Assembly: GCA_949152475.1 (NCBI GenBank)
Contig: OX424570.1
Span: forward strand, 24,424,694-24,488,693
Source of the DNA: Terebella lapidaria
Lineage: Eukaryota; Annelida; Polychaeta; Terebellida; Terebellidae
Direction of reading: 5' to 3'
DNA: 64,000 nucleotides
Part shown: piece after piece, positions 45,001 through 56,461 of the stretch
Position numbering within the stretch: the first letter of the stretch is position 1
Layout of the letters: each line of letters begins with the position of its first letter
Notes under the pieces: generated by a model
The model's input: only the letters and a program-made list of their open reading frames with translations
What the model was told of the DNA's origin: nothing
The model's database searches: none
Position numbers and translations under genes: made by a program

Positions 45001-46124
45001 TTCAATTAAATATATAAACTGGATCCTGATGTGCTTGATAGCCATTAGCATGCCTCATGTTGACACGTCTCGGAGTCTGAGCCGGTTAATCGGCCATGAG
45101 TGAGTGATGTTGTGTGCAAAGTACGAGCCGTCCGTCCTAAATTCGCCGTATCCGTAAGTTCGCCAACTGCATATTAGCAAAGCATAGAAGCTGTCTTTGT
45201 GAAAAACAAAATGATGGTAAATAGTCATGATACTAAACTATCGATTAACAATTTTAATGGATGTTTTAAGGATATAACTGTCATAACACAACCTGAAAAT
45301 GTTGTTGGCGAATTTGGGAATGCGGCAAATTTAGGACGGATGGCTCGTATAGTAATTAAATTGGCCATTCAACTCAATGCTAAATGGTCTCATTTTGGTG
45401 ATCCATAACACCTTTCACTATAAAACACCATAAAAAAATCCCAGCCTAACCACTATGCTAGTTTTATCAATTGATGTATTGGACATCGCGTGATAAGCAT
45501 GAATATATTTGACGACACATGGGATGTCGTCAAATTGCCTTGAAAACCGGGTCATTATTTCCCAGCAGTGTATTCTTTCAGGTGAATATACACTCGTCCA
45601 GAAATCGGGCATAAAAAAGTATACGAGGTGATGTTTCACAAAGGTTTCTGTTTAAATTACCTGAGTGAGGTGAACGCTCGCTGATTGGCTAAACGGGTCA
45701 CCTTTCTGTGGCCTTGTCGACTGTTGACTCGCACGGTGACGTTATTGCAAGCTTGCGTGCTCAGAATGCGGTGTCGTACCGCGTCTGACTCCAAACTATA
45801 ATATCTCACCACTTTGTTTGCAGCTTCGTTTGAAACCTCATCTGGGCGTACATGTAAAATAAATGGTACTAGTAAATTGTTGACCAATCAATGGCAATGT
45901 AATAGCCCGGTGTGCCTTATTGAGTACATTATGATTTGGATGTGCTCTGACATGGTAATCAAAATTGCCCACTGTATCCTACTTGTGATCCCTGATTGAA
46001 AACTAGGGAAAGACTACTCTGTTGACAGATCAAGAAAACGATCATGATGATAGAGAAAATTGGTACCTAATGGTCTTAATGCTGAGCTGAGATATGATCT
46101 TCTGAAATGATTTTTTCATTGCAG
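42014..46124. other. Gene-poor region
   Basis: About 4 kb with no supported gene. It holds a poly-G run at about 43611-43627, two poly-C runs at about 44411-44425 and 44511-44527, and a dispersed repeat at about 45905-45990 that recurs at 53735-53825. Short ORFs lack recognisable domains. The promoter and 5' exon(s) of the zinc-finger gene at 46.1 kb probably lie in its right part. Confidence 0.4.
45905..45990 (+). repeat. Dispersed repeat, copy 1
   Basis: GGTGTGCCTTATTGAGTACAT, ATTATGAT and AATTGCCCACTGTATCC recur at 53735-53825 with GGTGTGCCTTATTGGG and TTGCCCACTGTATCCC. (First motif spans 45909 onward.) Origin unknown. Confidence 0.55.
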
Positions 46125-46126
46125 AT

Positions 46127-46185
46127 ATGAAATGAATTTGCCTCTGTTCGATGAGCAACTATTACAGTGGTGGTACACAGGATAG
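46127..46185 (+). promoter_or_regulatory. Upstream ORFs before the zinc-finger start codon
   Basis: After a likely acceptor (ATTGCAG at 46118-46124) come a minimal uORF (ATGAAATGA, 46127-46135) and a second ATG at 46132 whose 17-codon frame overlaps the main ATG 46151 and ends at 46185. Both could lower translation of the main ORF. Confidence 0.4.
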
Positions 46186-49100
46186 AACTGGAACGAAAAT
46201 GCCCTCCCAAGGTCCCAGCATGGGAGACATCCCACTACACTTCACCATGAAGGACGGAGCCTTCCTGCCACCCGAAGTCTTGGAGATGATTGAGAAGGAA
46301 ATTCGTCAGATGTCCGCTGGCAAGGAATGTTGTACAGCAGAGTTGAAAGTGATAGTCCAAGAACAGACAGCTCCTCCTGCAAAGTTGATCGATCCGTCAC
46401 CTCCAGGAAGGAAGTCTGAGGATGATTCTGACGGTATTTCAAGTCGAGTTAGACCGAGGCGTTCAGTCGTCAAACCACAGCGATTCAGAGACAGTGCTAA
46501 GACCATCGAGTGCCATAGTGGTATTGAAAATGGCCGCATAAAAAAACTTTCTGTTGAAGATACATTGGTTGAGAATTCTTCCACCTGTCGACAAGAAAGC
46601 AAAAATGTACGCAAAAGACATCAGCCGAGAAAAAGTGATACTCCTGCTGACCAGAAAATAGTCGAGATTTCGTCACCAAAGGTAGAAGATGTGGAATCAA
46701 CTTCAAGTCATGTTGCCAGTGATTTATTGACCACCGTTACAACACCTATCAAGAGAAAAAGAGGTCGACCGAGTGTGAATATTATCTCTGCCAAATCAAC
46801 AAATTCGAATATTTCAACTGAACAAGAGATTTCAAGTCCAAGGAGTAAGAGAGGACGACCAAGGAAAGACCTTGTTCTTCTTCCCAACTCGAACGATGCG
46901 ATTGATCAAGACGAAAGCCCAGGGAAGAGAACTCGAAAGATCAGCACTGATGCACAGAGTGGCCACTCAAGGAAGCTGACGCTTTTGGAAAGTTCTACTG
47001 GTGAACCTGGCAACACAAAGCAATCAAACAGTCATAGCACACCTAAGTCAGAACTATTGGTGCCCAGAGATCAGAGTTCCAACACCATGAACACGGCTGC
47101 TCCAAGAAGAGGTGAGGTTTACTGACAAATCCCAGTATAGTTACGGTACATCAAGTCCCAATTATTGATACCATATTGATACCGTATTGGTGCTAATAGT
47201 AGCACGGTGAGCCAAAGCAAGACCTCTTGCAGAAGCACGCGCAAAAATGTGGTCAAACTTGAGGTCAAATTTAAGAAAATCACTGAATAATATACCTATA
47301 GCCTTCAATCGCCTTCATTATGATTCAAATAACATGAATGTGTGGATTGGAACACTCCAAGATCTTATTAGAAAGATATGAAGTGAATTACGACGTCACA
47401 AAAATAAAATTTTTTTGGCGGAAAATAGGGGGGGGGGGGGGGGGGGAGGGGGTCACTCCGCTATTAGGGCATGTGCCACTATTAGGACCAATACGGTACA
47501 ATGAAATTGATTCAATAGAAAAGCAAACAACTCGTAAGTAAATTTGTGATAAGGCTGGTAAAACATTGTAAACTGATGGAGCTGTATTTATGAGCAGAAT
47601 GTACCTTTGTACCCGGTAATCTGGGTATGCATGGTATGTTTGTTCTAGTAGAAATATATTTTAAAAATCTTACGTATTTCTGATGTTGGTATATTAGTGT
47701 GATATCGAGTGAAACCATGATATCGAGTGAAAAAATTGTTTGTATTTGCAATTTATTCTGTTCCATACATATTTAAGGCATTTCGGCAGAAATGCTAAAA
47801 TCATGTTTATGGTTTTAGCAGAATTTTTTTTTTTTTTTTTTTCTTCTTCCGCCACTTTTGGTTTCCGGACGATAACTTTAGATTGCCTTGACGGATCCTC
47901 GTCAAATTTTCACCACAAGTCAGAAATGATATGTGGAAGAACCCTATTTTTTTTGAGCCGGATCCGAGGTCCGTGAGGTCCGTGAGGATGAAATCAAGGC
48001 TAATTTTGAGACTTGGTTTCCGGACGATAACTGGAAAAATATTTACGCAATAGTTGCAGAACTCTGCATGGAGGTTCATATGCCACCAGGGAAGAACCCT
48101 ATTGATTTTGGGATCGATCCGTCAAACGACCTTTGACCTAGAGGTCGAAATAATTTTTTGCTGATTCATCCTTGAGGCTTCCTGCATATCTCAGAAACCG
48201 TGCATCGTAGAGCGAAACGGACGTTATTTTCGGACTCGTCGCCCTAGACAAACATCTCTAGGGTGTATTATTTTTTTTGATCCGGCTCCGAGGTCCGTGA
48301 GGTCCTTGAGGATGAAATCGAGGTTGATCTTGAAACTTGGTTTCCGGACGATAACTCGTAAAATATTCAGGCAATAGTTGCAGAATTTTGCACGGAGGTT
48401 TATATATCAACAGGGAAGAACCCTATTGATTTTGGGATCGATACGTCAAACGACCTTTGACCTAGAGGTCGAAATAATTTTTTGCTGAGTCATCCTTGAG
48501 GCATCCTGCATATCTCGGAAACGGTGTGTCGTAGAGCGAAACGGATGTTATTTTCGGACTCGTCGCCCTAGACAAACATGTCTAAGGGGTATTATTGATG
48601 AACTTTGACCTTGACCCGATTTTTTTTTGCCGAGTCGGCATTTTTCGTTTTCGTCGATATCTCGGAAACGGTGCTTCGTAGAGCGAAACGGACGTTATTT
48701 TCGGACTCGTCGCCCTAGACAAACATGTCTTAAGGGTATTATGGATGAACTTTCACCTTGACACGAAATTTTTTTGCCGAGTCAGCATTTTTCGTTTTCG
48801 TCGATATCTCGGAAACGGTGATTCGTAGAGCGAAACGGACGTTATTTTCGGACTCGTCGCCCTAGACAAACATGTCTTAAGGGTATTATGGATGAACTTT
48901 GATCTTGACACGAAATTTTTTTGCCGAGTCGGCATTTTTCGTTTTCGTCGATATCTCGGAAACGGTGTGTCGTAGAGCGAAACGGACAATATTTTCGGAC
49001 TCGTCGCCTTAGACATGAACTTTGACCTTGACCCGAAATTTTTTGGCCGAGTCGGCATTTCTCGTTTTCGTCGATATCTCGGGAACGGTGTGTCGTAGAG

Positions 49101-52100
49101 CGAAACGGACCTTATTTTCGGACTTGTCGCTCTAGACAACATTTATCTTATATGTATTATGGATGAACTTTGACCTTGACTAAAAAATTTTTTGCCGAGT
49201 TGGCATTTTTCGTTTTCGTCGATATCTCGGAAACACTGAGTCGTAGAGCGAAACAGACTTTTTTTTCGGACTCGTCGCCCTAGACAAACATGTCTAAGGG
49301 GTATTATTTTAACGGTAAATTTTTTTGCGGAGTCGACATTTTTCGTTTTCGTCGATATCTAGTATATATTATAAATTAATCATCACACCGAAATGCCTCC
49401 AAGGCATCTTTAGGCCTTGACGTCTAGTTATAACACAATTTCTCCCATGTTGTTGTTTTCAGGCCGGTCAAGACAGGTCCCTGATGCTACGATTCGCAAG
49501 GTGATCAGCACGGCAGAAATACACACAACGGCTGCAAGTGATGGAGGACAAACAGATATCACTATGGCATTGGACGGCGGAGACCTCAGGATAAGCACTT
49601 GTGATGAAGTTCCGGACAGCGATGATGACTCACGAATGAAAAACGGGGACTCTGAGTCTGGTAAAGTGCAAAAAGAACTCGCCGAAAGCAATGAAGTTAC
49701 TTTGCTGATGAGAGGGAAAACTGCTGTGCAGTGTAACCTTTGTTATAAAGTGTTTGACTCGAAGATAACAAGAAGAGATCATCAGGTGACATGCACTGTT
49801 CCATGTGAACATTGTGGTAAGATGTTTGACAAGCGCTATGAGCTGACTCGTCACAAAAAGTCAAAGTTGGGCTGCGGAGCCGCAAAAAGCAAGCTTATGG
49901 AGAAGCGTGGCAAAGCTACATTCAGTTGTGAGATTTGCAGCGTTGTTTTAACTTCAAAGGTAGCGTTGAATCGACACGTGGAAGTGCATCATGAAAATAG
50001 GCTTCCTCTGGAAGAAATGTGCTGTGATCTGTGTAAATCACAGTTTAGGACCAAGATTGGACTTGAAAAACACAAAGTTGTATGCAGTCAGTTGACTTGT
50101 AAATACTGTAATGAACACTTCAAACAGCCTTATCTGCTACAGAGGCATGCAGGGAAGGGTGTTTGTCGGACTCTACGCAGAAGACAACGCCAGACAGAAT
50201 GTGATATCTGCGGGAAAATCGTCAAAGACTACCGGAAACTCACCGAACACAGACGCGGACACCAAACAACAGAAGACTTTGAGTGCGATCTCTGCTGTCG
50301 ATGCTTCAAGTCCGCCCTAAGATTGTCATATCATGTCCGAGTCTCGCACTTTCGCAGTCGGTCAGTCCTCTGTACATTGTGTGGAGCATCATTCCAAAAC
50401 GCCGAAGGCCTCAACTACCACATGAAGACTCACATGGAAACAGCACTTAAGGACGAATACACAGAGACAGTCAGAAAACTGGACGGACAAGGATTCAAGT
50501 CCAAACTTATCGTAGCTCCTGCAAGTAACATGTTTTCGTGCTTCATCTGCAGTGCTGCTCTCTCGAAAATTTTTGACTGGTTTTACCACATCCAACTCCA
50601 CATCAAGTCTGAAGATGAGGATTCTGAAGTTCCACAAGAACTACTGATTCTAGCAAGAACTCTGTCCTCCAAACACCAAGAGGAGTTCAACAAGCGAGCG
50701 TATCCGTGTACAGTCTGTCAACGAGTGTACTACAAGAGATCCCAGCTGATACAACACAAGAAGAACCATGAACTTCTCGGCCATGACTTGAAGTCCTCCA
50801 ACCTGGCAAACCGACCACACCTTCCTCCACTTTATGAATGCAACGTGTGTCCGTCCAAGTTTCGGAGTGAAGCCTCACTGCGTGTACACAAACAATACCA
50901 CACGGAGATCTTTGACTTCACTTGTGAAGATTGTGGTGAAGGCTTCCCTCTAAAGCATAAACTAAACATTCACCTTTATCAAGTCCACGGGAAACGTGGG
51001 AAAGGGGTCCTCATCTGTCCAAAGTGTGACATGGTGATTCTAAGTAGGACTACACTGTTGAAACACATGAAAGTAGTACATGAAAACCATCGGCCTTTTG
51101 AGTGTAACACCTGCAAGAAGTCGTTCGGAACAAAGTACGCGCTTGATATTCACAGTCAAATCCACTCAGGACAGAAGCCCCATAAATGTCAAGTCTGCCA
51201 GAAGTTGTTCAGAGATCGAGCAAACTTACTGCACCACAACAGAAGGTGTCATCCCCACATCAACATTTCATTCAGGAGTCAAACTTTGATAAAGAATTCT
51301 GGGAAGTCACAGAAGAAACAGACGGCAAAGTGGAGCCAGCGTTCGAACATGTTTGAAGACCAGACGGATGATAACAGAGGGGTACCGATACAAGAGACCT
51401 CTGGAGAGGGTAGGACATCTTTGTTTCTCCTATATTGATGTAGTATTACTAGTAAGATATTCCATGTTCAAATTCACAATTTAAAACAATCGTAAATGTT
51501 TTTTGGGTAATACCCTTTTAATTGTTGCTTTCAGACCCCAAATGATACACATAGAAAATTATGAACATTCGCCAAAAATTATATGAAACTTGGAGTAAAA
51601 ATTCAATATTGCAGGTACCACTGACCAACCAGTGAAGAGAAAAACAAGCAAGAACACCAGAAAACCAGGAGCAATCTTGAAACTCCACAACAGCCAACAC
51701 AACAACCTATCCATGCCTTTTGTAGAATCGAGGGAAAATAACATCGCAAGCGATGGCATACCAACCACCAGTGGTGACGATGTTTCTTTCGACTCCAACT
51801 GTCCGATGGTTGTCGCCAGCACCGAAGATGTTCACACTGAAAACTTGGATACAACCGCTGAGATGAATAACCAGGTTCAGAGAGGCGCAGTGCCAAGTAA
51901 TCAGGAACATTCAGACGAAACAGCAGTATTCAAAGCTTTACTGATCCCAGACCAATCCGAGGAAAAATTTCAAAACCCCATAGAGTATGTGAAAGCTACT
52001 TACCTCCTGCAGCAAGATGCTGAGACTTCAAGGGAAGGCGTTGAAATTCACACAGGTTCTGGAATTGTTTCGTCATTGTCAGAATCAACGAATAACACTG

Positions 52101-52303
52101 GAAGCGAGTTGGCGCAAGTGGAAGCTCCGGAGGATTATCGTCAGATAGTTTACAGTACGAGTGATTCACAAGTGCTGGGAGCTTCGTGTGATGACAATGA
52201 AACTTACATTGTGTTGGATGTTGGTAATGAGTTTGTGGAAGTGGGGAATTTGGGAGAACAAGTTGTGGAGGTTTATCTGAAAACTGAAGAGGAGGCTGGT
52301 TAA
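46151..52303 (+). CDS. AT-hook and multi-C2H2 zinc-finger protein
   Basis: Three coding exons: 46151-47111, 49463-51409, 51615-52303; 1,198 residues, all joins in phase. Exon 1 (about 320 residues) is basic and Ser-rich with two AT-hook cores, KRKRGRPSV (about 200) and SKRGRPRKD (about 232), which bind AT-rich minor groove. Exon 2 carries about 15 zinc fingers, most of C2H2 type (for example FECNTCKKSFGTKYALDIH); several early ones end in Cys instead of the last His (HKKSKLGC, HKVVC, HAGKGVC). Exon 3 is an acidic tail (VGNEFVEVGNLGEQVVEVYL). A nuclear DNA-binding regulator is likely; targets are unknown. Linkers are mostly non-canonical, unlike KRAB-type arrays. The start ATG at 46151 follows two uORFs. 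I do not recognise a specific ortholog. Confidence 0.85.
47428..47452 (+). repeat. Poly-G tract in intron 1
   Basis: About 17 consecutive G, then AGGGGG. Potential quadruplex, and a likely trouble spot for assembly. Confidence 0.6.
47775..49398. mobile_element. 1.6 kb satellite-bearing element in intron 1 of the zinc-finger gene
   Basis: Ends AGGCATTTCGG (47775-47785) and CCGAAATGCCT (49388-49398), exact inverted repeats next to small hairpins. The interior has two ~324 bp units (TTTCCGGACGATAACT at about 48016 and 48340), then about five to six ~147 bp units with CGTCGATATCTCGGAAACGG and TCGTAGAGCGAAACGGAC (about 48.65-49.37 kb). No coding frame apart from repeat translation. Confidence 0.7.
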
Positions 52304-54305
52304 AAACTTTTGTAGTGTCTTGCTTCATGAGCGTGTACAAGTACTGGTAGTATATGTATGTGGAAATGCTATTTATCAGTGAAATGTATCTGAACTGTAG
52401 ATTTCCCTATAACATTTCGAAATGATGTGTGTCTAGAAATATTCTGATATGGCCACTGATCGGTATAAATATGTATTGAATTGTTCGTATACTGCCATGT
52501 ATATTGACTGAACTTAAGAACTTAAGCACCTACTGGTTTCATTTATCTGGTATATCAGAAATTAGAATTTGAATAATATTGATATACAAAATATGTATAA
52601 TATTGATATACCGGTAATATGTACATGTATTATAATGCCATTTTCTTCGTTACAGATTCTATATCATTTTCAATTCATGATTTCCAATTTTATTGTTCCA
52701 ATGATCAAAGCAGTGTGAAAATGAGGGGGAGATAATCCCAGAGTAAATATTATATAGATACATGCCATAACTATATGATTGAATAAAATTGCTGAATTGT
52801 TGAATTTCTTGCAAAAGTTTTTGAAATGATAAAAGTATTCATGATCAGAACAAAATGTTAGTGGAAATAAGTCTTGCTGAACTATTTTTGTGCTAGCCTG
52901 ACCAAATCTGTCTGATCCAGATCTGAACATAGTGAAGACTATCTTCGGATCTGGATCAGCCAGAAGGTGGGGCTATTTTTGTGCCCAAATTTATCTTTGA
53001 ACTTTTTTATCAGAAAAACTAGGCCTACATTTTTATACTTTGATCACATTGTTCAAAGTGCATGCATGTCCATAATGTTGCAAGACCACACGATTATTGC
53101 CAGACCTACATTGATCAGATCTAACGTCTAAGCCAAATTTGTTTGGAAATCGATGGTGTTGGAAATCGTGAGGTTCATGGTAACGGAGATTATAAATAGC
53201 AGGTGGACCTGGGCGCAGCCGGAAAGAGATAAAAGAAAAATTGAGCTTCGAGCACTCGGAAGTAAGAACCTGCGTAAGTTCGGAAATAACGTGACATCTA
53301 TTTCAGAACGTTGGAAAAAATATACCTCAGTCCAACAATATTCATTGCAACATAGGATTCAAAATCCAAATTCAGCTTGCTTCCAATCATAAATCGTTTG
53401 TACTTTTTTAGCATCGAATCATAACGTCACCGCCCATCAGTGCATTATCATCACTCGGGCCCGTAGCTGGGCTTGTCTTGTATGTTACGTGTTGAAACTC
53501 TATTCGAATATAAATATAGCCCACTGAAGGGCTAACCCACGCTATATCAGATTTTGGGATCTCGTTGAGCCAGATACATCTAGTAGATCTGGCAATCCTA
53601 CTTTTTTTTTCCGGCTACTTGTATCTTGTGGGCAATCTCAATCCCAGTTAATTTTGGCTGAATAAAGTGGTGTTCGGCTGACAATATACAAAGACAGTCA
53701 TATCAAGTCAAAATGGGAAGGAGTTATAACATGGTGTGCCTTATTGGGTACATTATGATCTGGCTACTGTATGTAATAACGTCATAATAAACATGGGGAT
53801 AAGAAAAATTGCCCACTGTATCCCACGTGAGCTCTGACTTTTGTTATGCACGCCAATTTTTTTTCTTCACATTTATCATTTCATGCTATTGACATACTCA
53901 TTATAAACACTTGAAGGGGCACTATTTGGCAAGATTTTTTGTCGGCCGACGCTCCAGGACTGTTTTGTTTAATATGGAACAAAACATCGGATTATGTCCA
54001 GAATCTCTGCCGGGCCAAACTGGCTGATCGACATGATTTTGTTCTATAAATAGAACAGTCTTGAAGCGTCGGCCGACAAACCTTGGAGAACCGAATCCCA
54101 TATAGACATACCTTGCCCACTGAATTAAAGTACGAGTAATTGTTATTCCAACAATCTAAAGTTTGGTTTGGTGCAGTTGCTATAATTAGGATGGTTGTTC
54201 CATACTCTGAGACTATGATCTTGTATATGTACAAGTAACAGAATGATACAGGTAGAATGATATTTGCATTGGATTGATCTACTTTCATTGTTTTTACTGT
54301 TTCAG
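52304..54305 (+). other. 3' UTR of the AT-hook zinc-finger gene and intergenic repeats
   Basis: AATAAA at about 52783-52788 is the likely polyadenylation signal. Beyond it are a hairpin at about 52910-52967 (GATCCAGATCTGAA with TTCGGATCTGGATC), the second copy of the dispersed repeat (53735-53825) and a hairpin element at 53938-54085. No gene seen. Confidence 0.5.
53938..54085. mobile_element. Small MITE-like hairpin
   Basis: GTCGGCCGACGCTCCAGGAC at 53941 pairs with GTCTTGAAGCGTCGGCCGAC ending near 54078, and AATATGGAACAAAAC with TTTTGTTCTATAAATA inside. About 150 bp, upstream of the second zinc-finger gene. Confidence 0.65.
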
Positions 54306-54526
54306 ATTCAGAGAGCTGTCAGATACTGCCTGGACACCAGTGTTACGAGAGAGTGAACGTCAAAACACAGGGTGTTACCCGGTTCTCATCAGGGGAATGG
54401 AAAGTGAATCGACTTGAATGAGATGTGAAAAGAGACAAAGAAAATTCGCACATTTCAAAAGTCCCTGTGAAAAGAACAACTGTGTTGAACAAAATATATA
54501 CTAGTAGAGAATTGAAATCAGCCATA

Positions 54527-55792
54527 ATGGTGAAAAGTAGAAAACACGGCAGAAATCAGCAAAATGACATTGCAAATACAGAAGAACAACATAAGACGAA
54601 GAGCGGTGCGATCAAAAAACGCAAAAGGAAGGTTTATTTTGTAGTCTGTGAGGCCTGTGGACAGAAGTGTGACAGTTTGAAAAAGTTAAAGTTGCATCGT
54701 TGCTCGTCCCAGAAGAAGGAATGTCCGGAATGCCATCGAAAGTTTTCTTGTCTCGCAACTCTGAGGCAGCATACGATCATGTTACATACCCTGCCAAATA
54801 CAGCGAATAATGGAGGCAGTGACGCAGGCTGTACAACTTGTACAGTTTGTAGAAAGACATTCGCAAGTAAGTTGTCGCTCGTTTCACACATGAAGATGCA
54901 CGATGATATTGACGGCAAGAAGCCCATTAAATCAAGTCCCCTCTGTGGTCAGTGCGGTAAATTCTTCTCATCCGAGAACGGAGTTGAAGTACACACAATG
55001 CAAGTACACGACAATGCTAAAATGATCTCGGAATATATCGAAAGTGGTCACAAGGGCACCATGGAAGGTGGCGTGGCTCGAATCACTTGCCCAGTTTGTG
55101 GAGAAAACTACAGGAAGTTTCTTCGATATTTGTACCACGTTAAAGCTCATTTAGCTCAGGATTCCTGCAAAGTGGAAACTGGAAAACAACTTCAAGACAT
55201 GCTGGACAGATTCAGCAGTTTATTGACTAGGCCTGAACAATTTGCTTGCAAGATTTGTACAAAGCTTTTCTCCTATCAATCGGACCTGGTACTACACATG
55301 CATCAGCATAAAGATACCGTGTATGAATGTCCACACTGTGACAAAGTCTTCTATGCAAGTTCAACGCAAAGACTCCATTTGCAAACACACAAAGATCGCT
55401 ACAATTTTGTGTGCTCAATCTGCAACACAATGTTCATGCATGAGTCTCGAGGACGGACACATTGCAAGTCGAAGCATGCCGCAGAAAATGCGCAATTGAT
55501 CACTGTGAATCCCGTTCAGAAGTCAAAAGATTGTTCCATATGCAATAAAACTTTCCCAACGAAGTACAACTTGAAAGTTCACATGCGGACGCATACCAAG
55601 GAGAAGCTCTATAAGTGCCCGATCTGTGGCAAGGCATACACAGATCTCTCCAATTTGAACCACCACGGTAAACATAAGCATCCGGACCATCCACAGGAGC
55701 TGTTCAGGAGCAAGAGAAAATCAAGTCGGAAATCTGTGCTTCCTAAACCAACAGACAACTCTGCTACTGAGGACAAAACAAGCAAAAAGTGA
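54527..55792 (+). CDS. C2H2 zinc-finger protein, paralog of the upstream gene
   Basis: A single coding exon of 421 residues from ATG 54527; the frame is open only back to 54422 (TGA at 54419-54421) without another ATG. A strong acceptor at about 54305 (GTTTCAG) implies a separate 5' UTR exon. The N terminus is basic (KKRKRKV). About ten fingers follow, including TTCTVCRKTFASKLSLVSH, ITCPVCGENYRKFLRYLYH, FACKICTKLFSYQSDLVLH and KDCSICNKTFPTKYNLKVH. A finger followed by a long non-finger helix and then another finger (residues about 180-285) matches the layout of the upstream gene, so the two are probably tandem duplicates. Nuclear, DNA-binding by inference. AATAAA lies at 55881-55886. Confidence 0.82.
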   Translation: MVKSRKHGRNQQNDIANTEEQHKTKSGAIKKRKRKVYFVVCEACGQKCDSLKKLKLHRCSSQKKECPECHRKFSCLATLRQHTIMLHTLPNTANNGGSDAGCTTCTVCRKTFASKLSLVSHMKMHDDIDGKKPIKSSPLCGQCGKFFSSENGVEVHTMQVHDNAKMISEYIESGHKGTMEGGVARITCPVCGENYRKFLRYLYHVKAHLAQDSCKVETGKQLQDMLDRFSSLLTRPEQFACKICTKLFSYQSDLVLHMHQHKDTVYECPHCDKVFYASSTQRLHLQTHKDRYNFVCSICNTMFMHESRGRTHCKSKHAAENAQLITVNPVQKSKDCSICNKTFPTKYNLKVHMRTHTKEKLYKCPICGKAYTDLSNLNHHGKHKHPDHPQELFRSKRKSSRKSVLPKPTDNSATEDKTSKK

Positions 55793-55880
55793 TTCTCAGT
55801 TTTGAAGACTGGTATCATGATCAAATGCAAAGTAGCGAGTGGAATGCATTTTGTTGGATGCTTCTGTTCTACCGGGTAAT

Positions 55881-55886
55881 AATAAA
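55881..55886 (+). promoter_or_regulatory. Polyadenylation signal of the single-exon zinc-finger gene
   Basis: AATAAA 89 bp after the stop codon at 55790-55792. Confidence 0.55.
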
Positions 55887-56398
55887 TATAGTTGTCAGTG
55901 CTTCATTGCATTTGGTATGCAGAGAATAATGCAGAGAAGGAAATACTGATAGTATTGAGTTTGAATAATTCAACTTGTAACATGTGTCAAATTATTTATT
56001 ATGCAGTGTTAACAAACATATATTTCCATAAACCTGTGATCTGTTGTACCTTAAAATACTTGTATGCATCATGTATCTACAAATAACTCTTTAAATTCGC
56101 ATCTGAATACCCCACTTGTGCAGGTCTACATCATTGGTTTGTATGTGTCAAGAATTGTTTTACACTGGAACCTATACATATGAACATCATTGAAGATAAA
56201 ATGTGCATTGATTGATAAAATATGAAACAAAATGTCTGTATTATATAACAACAGTACGTCTAAATTTTTTGATTCAAACACTTGCAGCAAAACAATCATC
56301 ATAATGTCATCAATGATATATCAAACTATCATGACGTTTCCAGTTGAATCATGACAGCCAACAGACTATATCACTGCATATACATAAAATTGTGGCCC

Positions 56399-56404
56399 TT
56401 TATT
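56399..56404 (-). promoter_or_regulatory. Polyadenylation signal of the SEL1L3-like gene
   Basis: TTTATT on the plus strand (AATAAA on minus), 58 bp beyond the stop codon of the minus-strand gene. Confidence 0.55.
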
Positions 56405-56461
56405 TGAATACATTCACAATGATACAGAATCAAGATGACTAGATCAAGGTGAGACTTTCAT

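Noticed and set aside
48753..49142. 129-codon minus-strand ORF with repeated SKATSPKI / PFPRYRRKR pattern
   Set aside because: It only translates the ~147 bp satellite units; the repetition follows the DNA repeat and no domain is present.
49428..55830. Numerous minus-strand ORFs across the two zinc-finger genes
   Set aside because: They mirror long plus-strand coding exons and contain no recognisable domain.
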